Of a stretch of 5,009 nucleotides of DNA, positions 4,718 through 5,009 are shown one piece after another (positions within the stretch are counted from its first letter, which is position 1; each line of letters starts with the position of its first letter). The DNA lies in assembly GCA_031258375.1 (NCBI GenBank), contig JAIRMX010000173.1, positions 1 through 5,009 of the forward strand. Reading direction: 5' to 3'. Source of the DNA: Elusimicrobiota bacterium. Lineage in GTDB: Bacteria; Elusimicrobiota; Elusimicrobia; Elusimicrobiales; Elusimicrobiaceae. The notes under the pieces are model-generated. The model did not search any database, was not told the origin of the DNA, and was given only the letters and a program-made list of their open reading frames with translations. A program made the translations under genes and the position numbers.

Positions 4718-4984
4718 TTATTTGGCTTTTACAGTTTTATTTATCATTTTGGCCAAGCGTGATTTTTTTCGCGCGGCTGCTTTTTTATGTATAACGCCTT
4801 TTTTTGCCGCTTTATCCAAAGCTGAAGACGCCTTTTTCAAATCGGCGGCGGATTTTGTCGATTTTACTTTTTTAGCCGCTGTGCGCACGGCTTTTTTAAG
4901 ACCTGTGTTTCTTGAATTTCTTCTATCCGCCTGACGAGCGGCTTTTATCGCGCTGGTATGGCGCCCTGTTTTTAATTTTGCCAT
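4718..4984 (-). CDS. rpsT: 30S ribosomal protein S20
   Basis: The 88-residue, strongly basic, Lys/Ala-rich helical protein matches bacterial S20 (usual length 85-90), which binds 16S rRNA in the body of the small subunit. It starts MAKLKTGRHTSAIKAARQADRRNSRN, in line with the S20 helix 1 pattern (IKSAKKR...R..N), and ends with the diagnostic AAKKGVIHKKAAARKKSRLAKMINK. ATG at 4984-4982 is chosen over TTG at 4990 because GAGG (4991-4994) lies 6 nt before the ATG but touches the TTG. The upstream promoter is outside the window. It has its own hairpin after the stop and is probably monocistronic. Confidence 0.95.
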   Translation of the reverse strand: MAKLKTGRHTSAIKAARQADRRNSRNTGLKKAVRTAAKKVKSTKSAADLKKASSALDKAAKKGVIHKKAAARKKSRLAKMINKTVKAK

Positions 4985-5009
4985 TTTCAACCTCTTAAAA
5001 GATATATTT

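Noticed and set aside
4985..4990. rpsT start at TTG 4990 (adds two residues)
   Set aside because: The SD GAGG at 4991-4994 would be directly adjacent; the ATG at 4984 has proper spacing and the usual MA- start of S20.

Overview
The window looks like chromosomal DNA from a diderm (Gram-negative), fairly AT-rich bacterium. It carries a lipid A biosynthesis cluster (lpxC-fabZ-lpxA-lpxI), ribosomal protein S20, a type IV pilin-like gene, and the start of a zinc-dependent dehydrogenase. A pilin with an A/FTLIEL cleavage site and many cysteines, together with use of LpxI rather than LpxH, would fit Elusimicrobiota. That assignment is inference from style, not proof.

Layout, left to right. Positions 1-241 (minus) hold the N-terminal 80 residues of a Tdh-like zinc MDR dehydrogenase, with a good SD and a plausible promoter. 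Positions 242-955 hold no convincing protein gene but are full of RNA-like structure. Around 526-776 (plus) I can draw a fully nested multi-helix fold: a long closing helix, two GAAA-capped hairpins, a UUCG-capped 10-bp hairpin and a 3' T6 tract, preceded by a perfect TATAAT. Around 796-938 lies a second block of near-perfect palindromes that looks like a small dispersed (MITE/REP-like) element. The pilin-like gene follows (956-1450, plus). Its frame has no ATG, GTG or TTG ahead of the FTLIEL motif: it either starts at an ATT with a well-placed SD, or is frameshifted by one base in an A-run next to an ATG.

Positions 1451-1699 are a convergent intergenic region. It holds a compact 85-bp block with pseudoknot potential (1541-1624) and the intrinsic terminator of the minus-strand lpx operon. 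Positions 1700-4633 (minus) are that operon, transcribed lpxC, fabZ, lpxA, lpxI, with overlaps of 8 and 17 nt and a 1-nt gap. LpxC and LpxA carry out early lipid A steps, LpxI hydrolyses UDP-diacylglucosamine, and FabZ supplies the fatty-acid elongation arm that competes for the same hydroxyacyl-ACP. lpxC has a TATAAT 7 nt upstream of its ATG and no visible SD, so its mRNA may be leaderless. Positions 4718-4984 (minus) encode S20 (rpsT), with a terminator-like hairpin between it and lpxC.

The protein genes are ordinary. The items worth attention are the structured RNA candidate upstream of the pilin, the pilin's abnormal start, the palindromic element, and the pseudoknot-like block between the convergent genes.
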